A stretch of DNA of 32,037 bases from Bacteroidales bacterium (GCA_024398125.1 JAKSJO010000027.1:1-32037), one strand, 5' to 3'; positions 7,918 through 16,968 are shown, counted from the first letter of the stretch. Program-made: numbers and translations. Notes: generated by a model from the sequence alone, not told the origin.

Positions 7918-9015
7918 CTAGATGGTTTTGAAGGTGCCTTCGGATGTCTCGTAGTACATCCTGTCCTTTGTCAGGCCGTCGACGATACCTGCGATACGGA
8001 CCTTGTTGCTGTCCGTAAGGAATATCTGGCCGAAGTCCGAGCCCGCCACCATCGCGAGCAGGTTGGACACGCGGTTCATGTCAAGCTTGTCGAACAGGTC
8101 GTCGAGAAGCAGGATAGGCGCAAAACCGTACCTGTTCTTCATTATCTCGTACTGCGCGAACTTGAGCGACACGAGGAAAGACTTCTGCTGGCCCTGGGAG
8201 CCGCAGCGACGTATAGGATGTCCCTCCATCGTGAACGAAATGTCGTCGCGCTGGATGCCGACACTGGTGTATCTGAGCGCCAGGTCGCGGTTGCGGTTCT
8301 CCGCCAGAAGTGTGTCAAGAGGGCCTCTGTCGAGGTCAGTCTCATACTGAAGGCAGACCTGTTCTCCCCCACCCGACAGCGCCGAGTAGTATTCCTGGAC
8401 TTTTGGAGTCAGTGCCTCGCAGAGCTCGCGGCGGCGGGCTGCAATCGGCTCCGCAAGCGACGCCATCTTCATGTCGAAGACCTCGAGAAGCGAGATGTCG
8501 CAGCTGTGGTCCTTGAGCATTTTGTTGCGCTGCTGGAGCAGCCTGTTGTACTGCTGAACCGCGTCAAGGTACTCCTGATCCGTCTGGGAAAGGACTGCAT
8601 TCATGAATCGGCGGCGTTCCTCGCCTGACTCGCTTACCATCGAACTGTCCGCAGGCGACACCATGACGATAGGCAGGACGCCCATGTGCTCGGAAACGCG
8701 TTTGTATGGCTTGTCATCGCGCTTCAGGACCTTCTTGCCGTCATCGCTGACCTGAATGGCGAAGCGCGACTCAAGTCCGCCCTCCATCTTGTATGTTCCG
8801 GCGATGGCAAACTCGCTGCAGCCATGGCGGAAATTGAACTTCTCGATCGAAGATGCAGAGCTCTTGGTCATCGAGAGATAGTGAATGGCCTCGAGCAGAT
8901 TGGTCTTGCCGCTGCCGTTGTTGCCGGATATGCAGTTGACATTCGGCGAGAAAGCGAGATCCTGCAGCACGATGTTGCGGAAATCGCGTATCACTATCTT
9001 TTCGAGTATCGGCAT
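7918..9015 (-). CDS. recF: DNA replication and repair protein RecF
   Basis: RecF is an SMC-like ATPase that acts with RecO and RecR to load RecA at single-strand gaps. The 365-residue protein has Walker A GNNGSGKT (31-38), the ABC signature region 'GSQGQQKSFLVSLKFAQ' and Walker B 'ILLLDDLFDKLD' (about 302-313). Length and start (MPILEKIVIRDFRN) are standard. It lies 27 bases after folE and 2 bases before the DUF721 gene. The 353-codon frame on the opposite strand over recF and folE is a codon-bias shadow. Confidence 0.96.
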   Translation of the reverse strand: MPILEKIVIRDFRNIVLQDLAFSPNVNCISGNNGSGKTNLLEAIHYLSMTKSSASSIEKFNFRHGCSEFAIAGTYKMEGGLESRFAIQVSDDGKKVLKRDDKPYKRVSEHMGVLPIVMVSPADSSMVSESGEERRRFMNAVLSQTDQEYLDAVQQYNRLLQQRNKMLKDHSCDISLLEVFDMKMASLAEPIAARRRELCEALTPKVQEYYSALSGGGEQVCLQYETDLDRGPLDTLLAENRNRDLALRYTSVGIQRDDISFTMEGHPIRRCGSQGQQKSFLVSLKFAQYEIMKNRYGFAPILLLDDLFDKLDMNRVSNLLAMVAGSDFGQIFLTDSNKVRIAGIVDGLTKDRMYYETSEGTFKTI

Positions 9016-9042
9016 AGATGTCTGTTGTATTGGGAATCCGTC

Positions 9043-9630
9043 CTACTTGATCAGGTTAAGGAACTCGTTCCTTGTGCGGGACGAGGTCATGAAGATACCC
9101 GAGAATGCGGATGTGGTTGTCACGGCATTGGACTTCTGGACTCCGCGGATCTGCATGCAGGTATGTGTCGCCTCGATGACGACTGCCACTCCGAGCGGGT
9201 CGAGGGCTTCCTGGATGCAGTCACGGATCTGTTCGGTAAGGCGTTCCTGGACCTGGAGACGGCGTGCGAAAGTCTCGACCACGCGCGCGATCTTCGACAG
9301 TCCGGTAATGCGGCCCTTAGGGATATATGCGACATGGCACTTGCCGAGGAACGGCAGCATGTGGTGCTCGCAGACGGAGTACATTTCGATGTCCTTGACC
9401 AGAACCATCTGGCTGTACTTTTCCTCGAATATGGCCTTGTGGATTATCTCCGTGCCGTTCTGGGTGTAGCCCTGGGTCAGGAACTGCATGGCCTTGGCGA
9501 CTCTTTCGGGGGTCTTCACAAGGCCCTCGCGCTCAACGTCTTCGCCCAGAAGACGAAGTATCTCCTTGACATGGACGGCAATCTCGGCCGTCACCTTTTC
9601 GTCGTATATCTCCTCTTTCTCGTATGCCAT
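9043..9630 (-). CDS. folE: GTP cyclohydrolase I
   Basis: It catalyses the first step from GTP to 7,8-dihydroneopterin triphosphate, leading to tetrahydrofolate and queuosine. The 195-residue protein has the zinc ligands Cys87 in [10 protein letters not shown] and Cys158 in [10 protein letters not shown], with catalytic His89/His90, plus '[12 protein letters not shown]', which carries the conserved Q-x-Q-E-R-L-T-x-Q motif. It is apparently the first gene of the folE-recF-DUF721-pdxB-DUF4301 run. I did not find a convincing promoter in the 195 bp upstream. Confidence 0.96.
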   Translation of the reverse strand: MAYEKEEIYDEKVTAEIAVHVKEILRLLGEDVEREGLVKTPERVAKAMQFLTQGYTQNGTEIIHKAIFEEKYSQMVLVKDIEMYSVCEHHMLPFLGKCHVAYIPKGRITGLSKIARVVETFARRLQVQERLTEQIRDCIQEALDPLGVAVVIEATHTCMQIRGVQKSNAVTTTSAFSGIFMTSSRTRNEFLNLIK

Positions 9631-9825
9631 GTTCTTTTCTTCTTTTTACGGGCGGCTTTCTCATGCAGCGACTTTCTTTCATGCCATCGGCGGGAAACTG
9701 CTTCCCTCGGTACGAAACTTGATAGCAAGCCACCATGGCAAAAATAAGCAAAAAAAAGCCATTAATTGGTGATTTTTCCTATATTCGCGCCAAATAACGA
9801 ATACTAACCAAAACTTTATTAGAAT

Positions 9826-10047
9826 ATGTATTGGACACTTGAACTCGCAAGCTCCCTTGACGATGCACCATGGCCAGCATCAAAGGACGAACTCATCGAC
9901 TACGCAAACCGTTCCGGTGCGCCTGAGGAGGTAATCGAGAACCTTCAGGAACTTGAGGACGACGGCGAGGTATACGAATCTATCGAAGACATCTGGCCAG
10001 ATTATCCGACCAAGGACGATTTCTTTTTTAATGAGGAAGAGTATTAG
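9826..10047 (+). CDS. DUF2795 small acidic protein
   Basis: A 73-residue, strongly acidic protein beginning MYWTLELASSLDDAPWPASK and ending 'WPDYPTKDDFFFNEEEY', highly characteristic of the small DUF2795 proteins conserved in Bacteroidota. The middle 'DELIDYANRSGAPEEVIENLQELEDDGEVYESIEDIW' forms the helical domain. The function is unknown. It is a single-gene unit, divergent from folE, ending at a strong terminator. Confidence 0.9.
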   Translation: MYWTLELASSLDDAPWPASKDELIDYANRSGAPEEVIENLQELEDDGEVYESIEDIWPDYPTKDDFFFNEEEY

Positions 10048-10090
10048 TCTGATTATCAAGCAGTTACGGTTGATTTTTCGGCCATATACA

Positions 10091-10122
10091 AAAAGGCATC
10101 GGGTAGTCCCGATGCCTTTTTT
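10091..10122. terminator. Bidirectional terminator between DUF2795 and lipoprotein genes
   Basis: A 13-bp perfect stem AAAAGGCATCGGG / CCCGATGCCTTTT with loop TAGT, with T-runs on both strands. It sits between two converging genes. Confidence 0.92.
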
Positions 10123-10164
10123 CAGCCCATTCCGGCTCTATCTTGTATCAAGATTATCCGGTTA

Positions 10165-11688
10165 TCAATAATCCTTTACAGGGCGGATGCAATTGCCATA
10201 TCGCCTGTCCATTCCCACCATTGCAACCTCTGTCGAATTAAAGTTCAAAATCATCGCGTGCAGAGGGAAGTTATACCTATAAATGTTGCTGTAGACTTCC
10301 AGTTCGTTGGTCCAGTATCTTCCATGGCCCTCGCCCTCAATATCATATCCACCACGACTTGCGGTAAACGGGAAGAATATCGTATTGCCGTTTCTGCCTA
10401 CCACTTCATATCCTATTCCGACTTCTCGATCGTAATATGGATAAGGGTACCAGCATTTTCTCCATTCACAGCTATACAGTTCATGCATTTCTCTAAAGGT
10501 AGGCATACGCCAGCCATCGCCCCATACCTGGACAGCTGCATCATCTTCAGGATCCAGTACAGTCTTTCCGTCCTCGCCATTGTATTTTGTAATATTCTTC
10601 TCACATTCTTCCCTTTCTATTCCTTCCGAGAATATATATGTGTAAATAGAATAATGGGTCTTGACTGTGCTGCCCCAAATGGCATTATGCAGATTTTCCG
10701 GATAGTCCTCTCCATATGCCTTGGTCTCACCCCAAGCAAAGTAGTCACCTTCTTCGCCGGGTCTGTTTGCGCCCATGTTGAGTGAAGACCATTTCACCGA
10801 AAGGCCAAGATCGACCGCCTCAGCATTTATATATCTGAAAGCAGGCATTTTGAGTATTCCTGATCGCTGAATGACCTGCGCCCTTGTGGTTGTCTTCTCC
10901 ATTTGACCACCATATATGTCTGTAATGACAATGGAGAAGCCATTTGCCATGGTCACAGGAGGAAGCGCCAGGACAAACACAGTTGGAGTGGCCTTGTTAA
11001 GCTGTACACCACTCGGGCCGCAATCCAATGTGACCGTCTTGGCATCGGAATCCGACAAAGCGATTACCGGCGTCGTGGACGATGAGCCCGTCACGACTGC
11101 CGGACCATAAAGAATCTCATCGCTGTTTCCTGTCACTGAAATAGAGGCAATGGCAGCAGTGCCTGTCAGCTGAAGTTTCAGGCATCCGAGGACATTCTTG
11201 AATTTGAGGTTGCGGTCATCAGCATCCGACGTAACGGCAACCATTGGGAAACTGCCGTTCCCAAAGGTTCCTTCAACATACTGCTGGGTCTGCGGAAGAT
11301 CCACTGCAAGGTCGAAGCCATCTACCGCGGTCTGCACGGCGACCGACGCCGAATAAGGGTAGTACGCGATATTAGCCTCCAAAGGCTCGCCTGAGCCTGG
11401 GTCACCAGAATCAACAAGTTCCAACTCAGCCGAAGTGCTTCCTGCGGATTCATCCTTTACCTGATACTGTTCGTTGACTGTGCTTGCCTCGAAAATTGAA
11501 ATCAGATCACCTGCGTTCCAAAGAATGTTGCCCTCCTCATCGGAATAGGTTTTCGTGCCGTAACTTTCAGTTCCGGCCGTAAACGTGCGTACAGGTTCCT
11601 GTTCATCGATGTCGACAACCAGTATGTCATTCTGGCACGACGAGAACAGGACAAGAGACGCAAACGCTATTGACTTGATGTATCTCAT
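10165..11688 (-). CDS. Surface lipoprotein, fimbrillin-like plus C-terminal FISUMP/DUF1566-like domain
   Basis: The signal peptide MRYIKSIAFASLVLFSSC ends in a lipobox with the lipidated Cys. Residues about 30-280 are a fimbrillin-like region (TKTYSD..., WNAGDLISIFEA, YYPYS, LPQTQQYVEGTFGNGSFPM, FKNVLGCLKLQL). Residues about 290-507 hold a second domain with VDLGLSVKWSSLNMG, YFAWGETK, DDAAVQVWGDGWRMPTFREM and the terminal NCIRPV, as in Bacteroidota surface proteins of the FISUMP/DUF1566 type. I chose the third Met because its ATG overlaps the stop of the upstream small ORF (TAATG); a start at 11694 adds only two residues. It is a paralogue of the gene at 11849-13450. The ligand or role is unknown; adhesion or matrix building is plausible. 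Confidence 0.8.
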   Translation of the reverse strand: MRYIKSIAFASLVLFSSCQNDILVVDIDEQEPVRTFTAGTESYGTKTYSDEEGNILWNAGDLISIFEASTVNEQYQVKDESAGSTSAELELVDSGDPGSGEPLEANIAYYPYSASVAVQTAVDGFDLAVDLPQTQQYVEGTFGNGSFPMVAVTSDADDRNLKFKNVLGCLKLQLTGTAAIASISVTGNSDEILYGPAVVTGSSSTTPVIALSDSDAKTVTLDCGPSGVQLNKATPTVFVLALPPVTMANGFSIVITDIYGGQMEKTTTRAQVIQRSGILKMPAFRYINAEAVDLGLSVKWSSLNMGANRPGEEGDYFAWGETKAYGEDYPENLHNAIWGSTVKTHYSIYTYIFSEGIEREECEKNITKYNGEDGKTVLDPEDDAAVQVWGDGWRMPTFREMHELYSCEWRKCWYPYPYYDREVGIGYEVVGRNGNTIFFPFTASRGGYDIEGEGHGRYWTNELEVYSNIYRYNFPLHAMILNFNSTEVAMVGMDRRYGNCIRPVKDY

Positions 11689-11819
11689 TACCATTCTCCC
11701 GGAGTTTCCTCAAGCTTTTCTGTGTTGCTAAGCGCGCAGATCGAGTTCTGGTCCAATGACAACTCAATTATCTTAACCTGTGGCACCTCGTACTGAGCCT
11801 TGATTTCCTTGCTTTCCAT
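11688..11819 (-). CDS. Small ORF (43 aa) between the two lipoprotein genes
   Basis: A 43-codon frame starts at 11819 with MESKEIKAQYEVPQVKIIEL and ends with L-E-E-T-P-G-E-W before TAA at 11690-11688. It lies 29 bases after the upstream lipoprotein stop and its stop overlaps the next start codon (TAATG), so it fills the gap exactly. It resembles in length, charge and central 'K-I-I-E-L-S...I-C-A-L-S' strand the short ORFs often found beside fimbrillin-like genes in Bacteroidales (from memory). No signal peptide or membrane segment is visible. The function is unknown; it may be a real microprotein or a translational coupler. Confidence 0.6.
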   Translation of the reverse strand: MESKEIKAQYEVPQVKIIELSLDQNSICALSNTEKLEETPGEW

Positions 11820-11848
11820 AATATATCCTTTAATGTGTTAATCAATAA

Positions 11849-13450
11849 TTAGTTATTCCTTACAGGACGGATAGGAAGACCTACATATCGCTGATATAGA
11901 TGTACTCTATTGACAGATGACGTCAGATTTAGAAAGGCCGCCTGATATGAATAGGCAGCAAATGATTCACCGTTCTTTATAAACAGTGAAGAGCTCCATA
12001 TTCCGTAACCACTGCCGTAACCGCCTGACACTGCCGTATTGGACATATAACCTCCTGCAGGAATAATGATGCTGTTGCCATTGATTCTGGATGTAAATTC
12101 GCAAGCAAGGACATCTCCGCGTACGGTTTTTGTAATATCACAGTTATCCAGCAGTTCCTGTATCTCCGCACGGGTAGGCATCCTCCAGCCATTACCCCAG
12201 TTAACAGCAGCAGCGTCATCCTCAGGATCGAGTTCCGTCTTTCCGTCTCCGACAAACGTATCGCCCATATACCATAATGAGGTAAACGAGCCATCTGCCC
12301 ATGTATATTTGGTAATATTTGAATTAGCAGTACTATTAGTTGCACCTGCCTTCAGGAACTTATAAGTGACTGCCTGGAATGCATGTTTAACATATGGGCT
12401 GTCGGGATATTGAGTCGAGTTGTAATTATAGTTTATGGTGTTGCTCATATCCACCTCTCCCATTGTCTTCGTTTCTCCCCACGCATAGAAATTACCACGA
12501 TCTTCCGGGCGGAAAGCTCCCATATTGTGAGTCGCCCACTTTGTACCGCTAGGAAGTCCAAGATCCACACTCTGTATGTTCGGCTGCATAACCACCAGCT
12601 CCGGCATGACCAGAATTTTCGAACGCTCGATTACCTGTAATTTTGACGTGGTTTTGGTCATATGATTACCGCTTATGTCTGCAATTTCGATCGAGAATCC
12701 AGAAGTCAGACGAGCAGGCGGAAGTGCTATCATGAAAGAAGTTGCAGTTTCGTTGTTCAGCTGCACACCGGCGCCGCAATCCAAAGTGACTGTCTTAACA
12801 GAACCCGACTGCGGTGCAACTGTTGGAAGAACAGTATTTGAAGCACTCACTTTTACCGGACCACTCATAGGATAAGTTTTGTTTGTCACCGTTATCGACT
12901 TGATGACGGCGTCACCCTTGAGCTGGATCTTGAGGCATCCGAGGACATTCTTGAATCTGAGATTCTTGTCATCGGAATCTGCAGTAACAGCAACCATAGG
13001 AAAGCTTCCGTTTCCAAAGCTTCCCGCAACATACTGCTGGGTCTGCGGCAGAGTCACACTGATTTCGAACTTATCTCCGTTCTGACGAACAGAGTTTGAC
13101 GACGAGTAAGGATAGTATGCGATGTTGGCACCGAGTTCGGTACCTGCAACGAAACCACCACCAGCAACACGGACGAGCTCTGCGGATGTACTTCCGGCAG
13201 ACTCGTTTGACACCTCATATTGTCCATTTGAACCGCTACCCTCAAAAACAGATACGCGGTCACCAGCGTTCCACAGGATATATCCTGCCGGATCGGAATA
13301 GGTCTTGGTTGCGTAGGACTCAGTCTCCGCTTTGAAAACTCTGACCACGTCATCAGAACCGACTGCCTCCTGATTGTCCAAAGAAGCTTCTTTCTGGCAT
13401 GAGATACAAGCTAGAGCCAGAAGAAATGCAGTAAATTTGATTTGCTTCAT
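11849..13450 (-). CDS. Surface lipoprotein, fimbrillin-like plus C-terminal FISUMP/DUF1566-like domain (paralogue)
   Basis: The 533-residue protein begins MKQIKFTAFLLALACISC, a lipoprotein signal with Cys near residue 18. The N-terminal region (TKTYSDPAGYILWNAGDRVS, LPQTQQYVAGSFGNGSFPMV, RFKNVLGCLKIQLKG) is nearly motif-for-motif the same as in the downstream gene. The C-terminal domain starts 'VDLGLPSGTKWATHNMGAFRP', includes FYAWGETK and DDAAAVNWGNGWRMPT, and ends GLPIRPVRNN. The Gly/Tyr-rich loop near 'GGYMSNTAVSGGYGSGYGIW' differs between the copies. It is first in the lipoprotein operon with a leader of about 150 bases and an AT-repeat promoter. Confidence 0.8.
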   Translation of the reverse strand: MKQIKFTAFLLALACISCQKEASLDNQEAVGSDDVVRVFKAETESYATKTYSDPAGYILWNAGDRVSVFEGSGSNGQYEVSNESAGSTSAELVRVAGGGFVAGTELGANIAYYPYSSSNSVRQNGDKFEISVTLPQTQQYVAGSFGNGSFPMVAVTADSDDKNLRFKNVLGCLKIQLKGDAVIKSITVTNKTYPMSGPVKVSASNTVLPTVAPQSGSVKTVTLDCGAGVQLNNETATSFMIALPPARLTSGFSIEIADISGNHMTKTTSKLQVIERSKILVMPELVVMQPNIQSVDLGLPSGTKWATHNMGAFRPEDRGNFYAWGETKTMGEVDMSNTINYNYNSTQYPDSPYVKHAFQAVTYKFLKAGATNSTANSNITKYTWADGSFTSLWYMGDTFVGDGKTELDPEDDAAAVNWGNGWRMPTRAEIQELLDNCDITKTVRGDVLACEFTSRINGNSIIIPAGGYMSNTAVSGGYGSGYGIWSSSLFIKNGESFAAYSYQAAFLNLTSSVNRVHLYQRYVGLPIRPVRNN

Positions 13451-13875
13451 ATTGTATGATATTATTTAATCCCTTGTAGTTTTTCTCAGTATCAGCCACA
13501 CAACGATAACAACCTGACTTATCAGCCCGGCCGCCTACATACTCTGATTTCGGTATTCCCTTGTGAAAAAAACTGACGCTGATTCACACTACTAAAACCG
13601 GCGCGAATATATATATATATATATATAAATTTCCAAATTTTTGGCCAGGAATTTAACACATAATTGCCTGATATGTCGATGCATAGAAATAAAAAAACAT
13701 AACATAAGAATTCCCGGTCTCAGTAAAGACTGGAACCGGGATCGGTATAGGTTTAGTCAAGGGGCAGGCACCATGTTTCGGCCTTGAATAGATTCAGGAA
13801 ATAGCTTCTAGAAGTCAATCAACCAACTGTTAAGATGTCGATTTTCTGCGTGAAAAATACTACCTTCGCCGTAAG
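13451..13875. other. Intergenic region between divergent lipoprotein operon and DUF2207 gene
   Basis: This 425-bp gap holds the lipoprotein leader and promoter, an AT microsatellite, and a hairpin at 13712-13741 (stem TCCCGGT/ACCGGGA with an inner CAGT/ACTG stem and AAAG loop) of unknown role. Just before the DUF2207 start there is a box TACCTTCG (13861-13868), close to TAnnTTTG, but with no clear -33 partner; if used, the mRNA would be almost leaderless. I see no further gene. Confidence 0.6.
13604..13637 (-). promoter_or_regulatory. Candidate lipoprotein-operon promoter with an (AT)10 spacer
   Basis: The minus strand carries TTTG (13634-13637), a 22-base spacer, then TATATTCG (13604-13611), one mismatch from TAnnTTTG. 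Most of the spacer is a run of ten AT repeats (13607-13626) that also runs into the -7 box. The spacing is 1-3 bases over the usual 19-21, so gain or loss of a repeat would change promoter strength. Confidence 0.5.
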
Positions 13876-15648
13876 ATGAAAAGACTTATTGCCGGCATTT
13901 TTATACTTGTCATGTCCATGAGCCATGCGCTCGCGGGCAACACAGTCCGGTCGGTGGACGTGAAGGCCATGCTCGACAGCCTCGGAAACGCGAGAATATG
14001 CGAGACATGGTCCGTCAACATCGACAGCAGCGACTCTGAATGGTACCTGAGCCTGTCGAACCTCGGAAACGGCAGGATAAGCAACCTGGGCGTCCGCGAC
14101 CTCGTCGACGGCAGCGTCTACCTTACCGAAGACAGCTGGGACGTCGACCGGACCCGCTCGCTGAAGGCTGGAAAGTGCGGAATAGTCAGAAAAGGGAGCG
14201 ACAGCTACGAACTATGCTGGGGCGTCACCTCGAACGGCGAGCACCTGTGGGAGGTGAGCTATGATTTCGAAAACCTCGTCACCGCATTCAGCGACAGCTG
14301 CGCATTCAACCATATGTTCATCAGCGACGGACTGGCAAGCCCGCCACGATCCGCCCGCGTGGAGATCAGCTTCCCCGGGAAGGAAATCACCGACAACATA
14401 GCTTCGATCTGGAGTTTCGGATATGACGGCGAGATCGCCTACCGCGACGGCTGCATCGTGGCTGAAAGCGGCGGAGCCCTCAGGAACGATGAGGGAGTCA
14501 TCGTGATGGCGGCATTCGACAAGAGCCTTTTCTCCACCTCCAACACAAGCGAAGACAGTTTCAGCGTGATGAAAAACCGCGCCTTCGAAGGCAGCGACTA
14601 CATAACTGAAAAAAGCAGGACCTCCCCTCTCGAAGGGCTTCTGGTCATCGTGGTGCTGCTCTTCGCCGCCGTGGCGCTGATCATCATCTACTGCATGGGA
14701 CAGGTCATCGCCTCGCTCGGACTGACGTTCCTCATCTTCTTCGTCATCCCGATCGCCTGGTCGACAGTCACCCTGTTCCCGCTTAGAATGTACCTGAAGA
14801 GACGGAAGCTGCTCAGAGGCAGGCCATATTCACGAGACATCCCTGAAGGCAGGAATCTCACACGCGTTCCTTACATACTCGACCGCTACAGCTACAACAT
14901 TCTCGCGACCCCTGAAGACTGGGACAACAAGCTGACAGCCGCATACCTCGTGCGCCTGATCGAACAGGACGCCATCTATATAGACAAGACGGCCGTGGAT
15001 AAGGGACAGATAAAGCCTCTGCTCCATGTACGCAAGGGCTGGACCCTGCAGCCGGGCGTCTACAGCGAAGCCGACTCCGAGGCCATGACAGACCTCTACA
15101 AGATCATCAAGGAGGCCTCAGGCAGCGACTTCATCCTCCAGGACGGGGAGCTGAAGGCTTTCAAGAAACAGGAAGGCCTCAAGCTCGTCAAGGACTATTA
15201 CCAGAGGCGCAAGCTGGACGGCTTCGGCTCAGGAGCCGACGAGGACGCAGGCATAATGGGACTGGAAGCCTATCTCAAGGACTTCACCATCATGCCGGAA
15301 CGCGACATCCCCGAAGTGGCGCTGTGGGGTGAATACCTCGCTTACGCGACAGTCTTCGGCATCGCCGACAAGGTCATGGGCTCGATGAGACAAATGGCGC
15401 CGGACTACCCTCTCCTCGACAAGGTCTGCGACGAGGACGGCGAATACATCCTCCGCGGACAGCTCCTCGACGAGGTCTGCCACGGCATATACAAGCTCAA
15501 GAATGAAGCTGTCAAGAAAGAGAAGGCGGCAAGCAGCAGCGGAAACGGCTATGGCGGCTACTCGTCGCGATCCTCTGGAGGTGGCGGACGTTCGTCCCAC
15601 AGCGGCGGACATGGCCATTCCGGCGGTGGTGGAGGCGGCGGACGATAG
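13876..15648 (+). CDS. DUF2207 domain membrane protein
   Basis: The 590-residue protein has a signal peptide (MKRLIAGIFILVMSMSHALA), an exported beta-rich DUF2207 region (about residues 22-235) starting 'VDVKAMLDSLGNARICETWSVNI', two adjacent membrane segments (about 253-275 and 280-303), then a cytoplasmic part of about 250 residues. The last 40 residues are a Gly/Ser/His-rich low-complexity tail (GGHGHSGGGGGGGR), common in this family. The function of DUF2207 proteins is unknown. GC content looks higher than the neighbouring lipoprotein genes. It is a single gene ending at a bidirectional terminator. Confidence 0.85.
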   Translation: MKRLIAGIFILVMSMSHALAGNTVRSVDVKAMLDSLGNARICETWSVNIDSSDSEWYLSLSNLGNGRISNLGVRDLVDGSVYLTEDSWDVDRTRSLKAGKCGIVRKGSDSYELCWGVTSNGEHLWEVSYDFENLVTAFSDSCAFNHMFISDGLASPPRSARVEISFPGKEITDNIASIWSFGYDGEIAYRDGCIVAESGGALRNDEGVIVMAAFDKSLFSTSNTSEDSFSVMKNRAFEGSDYITEKSRTSPLEGLLVIVVLLFAAVALIIIYCMGQVIASLGLTFLIFFVIPIAWSTVTLFPLRMYLKRRKLLRGRPYSRDIPEGRNLTRVPYILDRYSYNILATPEDWDNKLTAAYLVRLIEQDAIYIDKTAVDKGQIKPLLHVRKGWTLQPGVYSEADSEAMTDLYKIIKEASGSDFILQDGELKAFKKQEGLKLVKDYYQRRKLDGFGSGADEDAGIMGLEAYLKDFTIMPERDIPEVALWGEYLAYATVFGIADKVMGSMRQMAPDYPLLDKVCDEDGEYILRGQLLDEVCHGIYKLKNEAVKKEKAASSSGNGYGGYSSRSSGGGGRSSHSGGHGHSGGGGGGGR

Positions 15649-15650
15649 AA

Positions 15651-15683
15651 AAACGAGGTTGACTTTTCGGGTCAACCTCGTTT
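15651..15683. terminator. Bidirectional terminator between DUF2207 and alcohol dehydrogenase genes
   Basis: A 13-bp perfect stem AAACGAGGTTGAC / GTCAACCTCGTTT with a 7-base loop and T-rich tails on both strands, between converging genes. Confidence 0.9.
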
Positions 15684-15741
15684 AATTTTATGGAAGTCAT
15701 CCATGAGCCTGAATCTTCAAGCTTCCGGGCGACCTTCTCAA

Positions 15742-16923
15742 TTATTTTGCCATGTTGTAGATAGCGATGATGTCAGCCTTCTTGAGCACCTTGAGAACGC
15801 CAAGAGTGTGAGTGTCGCCGTGCGATGCGATGTCTGCCATCTTCTCGATCTCGGCGTCGCTGACTTCCTTGCCGAGCAGGTCATGGATGTTGGTAGGCAT
15901 TCCGATAGACTCGAAATAGCGCTCCATTGCCTGGATACCTGCCTCTGCAGCCTCGAGATCGCTCATGCCTGTGATGTCGATACCCATGACATTCTTTGCG
16001 AAACGTGCGAAGCGTGGCATGTTCTCCTCGCGTGCATAGCGTGCCCAGCTTCCCCAAACGGCAGCAAGACCTGCACCGTGGCTGATGTCGAACATACCTG
16101 AAAGCTCGTGCTCGATATGATGGGTAGCCCAGTCGCCGATAGTACCGCAGCCGGTAAGGTCGTTATGCGCAAGGCTGCCTGCCCACATGATGTTGGCGCG
16201 AGCCTCGTAGTTCTCAGGCTCTGCGAGTGCCTTGGTTCCCTCGGTCATACAGGTACGGATGAGACCCTCTGCGAGTGCATCTGTGATCTCCATGTCATCC
16301 TCCTTGCTGAAGTAGCGCTCCATGGTGTGCATCATCATGTCGGTCACACCGCACGCGGTCTGCCATGCAGGAAGGGTGAAGGTGCGGGTAGGATCCATGA
16401 TCGCGAACTTGCAGCGGCAGAGGTTGCTGCTGAAACCGATCTTGATGTCGCCGTTGTCATTGGTGATCACGCTTGAGTCGCTCATCTCGCTGCCTGCAGC
16501 AGGGATGGTAAGGATGGTTCCGATAGGAAGACATGACTGTGGCTCATACTTGCGTGTATAGACATCCCATACGTCGCCGTCATAACCTACTCCGTAGCCG
16601 ATGGCCTTGCTGGAATCGATCACGCTGCCGCCGCCGATTGCAAGGATGAAATCGACACCCTCCTTGCGGCAAAGCTCGATACCCTCGTGTACAAGGCTCA
16701 GACGTGGATTTGGAACAACTCCACCAAGCTTCACATAAGCGATGCCTGCACCGGTGAGCATATCCTCAACCTTCTGGAGAAGGCCTGACTTGATTGCGCT
16801 CTTGCCGCCATAATGAACGAGCACCTTGGTTCCGCCATATTTATTGATGAGACATGGAAGATTGTCTTCCGCACCACGACCGAACACAACCTGTGTCGGA
16901 GCGTAATAATTGAAATTTACCAT
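15742..16923 (-). CDS. Iron-containing alcohol dehydrogenase (butanol-dehydrogenase type)
   Basis: This 393-residue group III dehydrogenase has the N-terminal 'NFNYYAPTQVVFGRGAEDNLP', the NAD(P)-binding 'FILAIGGGSVIDSSKAIGYG' (about 93-112) and the metal-binding region with 'TDMMMHTMERYF' and 'HHIEHELSGMFDISHGAGLA'. The last block carries the family His residues for Fe2+ or Zn2+. It resembles YqhD/BdhA-type NADPH aldehyde reductases, acting on short aldehydes in fermentation or detoxification; the substrate is not predictable. A box TATCTTTA (16951-16958, minus) 28 bases upstream may be its -7 element. Confidence 0.9.
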   Translation of the reverse strand: MVNFNYYAPTQVVFGRGAEDNLPCLINKYGGTKVLVHYGGKSAIKSGLLQKVEDMLTGAGIAYVKLGGVVPNPRLSLVHEGIELCRKEGVDFILAIGGGSVIDSSKAIGYGVGYDGDVWDVYTRKYEPQSCLPIGTILTIPAAGSEMSDSSVITNDNGDIKIGFSSNLCRCKFAIMDPTRTFTLPAWQTACGVTDMMMHTMERYFSKEDDMEITDALAEGLIRTCMTEGTKALAEPENYEARANIMWAGSLAHNDLTGCGTIGDWATHHIEHELSGMFDISHGAGLAAVWGSWARYAREENMPRFARFAKNVMGIDITGMSDLEAAEAGIQAMERYFESIGMPTNIHDLLGKEVSDAEIEKMADIASHGDTHTLGVLKVLKKADIIAIYNMAK

Positions 16924-16968
16924 TTGAGTTCCTATTTGTTATGCTGTTGGTAAAGATATAACGAATAC

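Noticed and set aside
8686-9747. 353-codon open frame on the plus strand over recF and folE
   Set aside because: It is fully antisense to two genes with complete catalytic motifs, shows no domain pattern, and arises from codon bias.
9766-9787. TTGG and TATATTCG upstream of the DUF2795 gene as a promoter
   Set aside because: The boxes are only 10 bases apart and no other -33 box fits 19-21 bases upstream.
15500-15648. Gly/Ser/His-rich repeats at the DUF2207 C-terminus as a possible tandem DNA repeat
   Set aside because: It is low-complexity coding sequence common in the family, without a regular DNA repeat unit.
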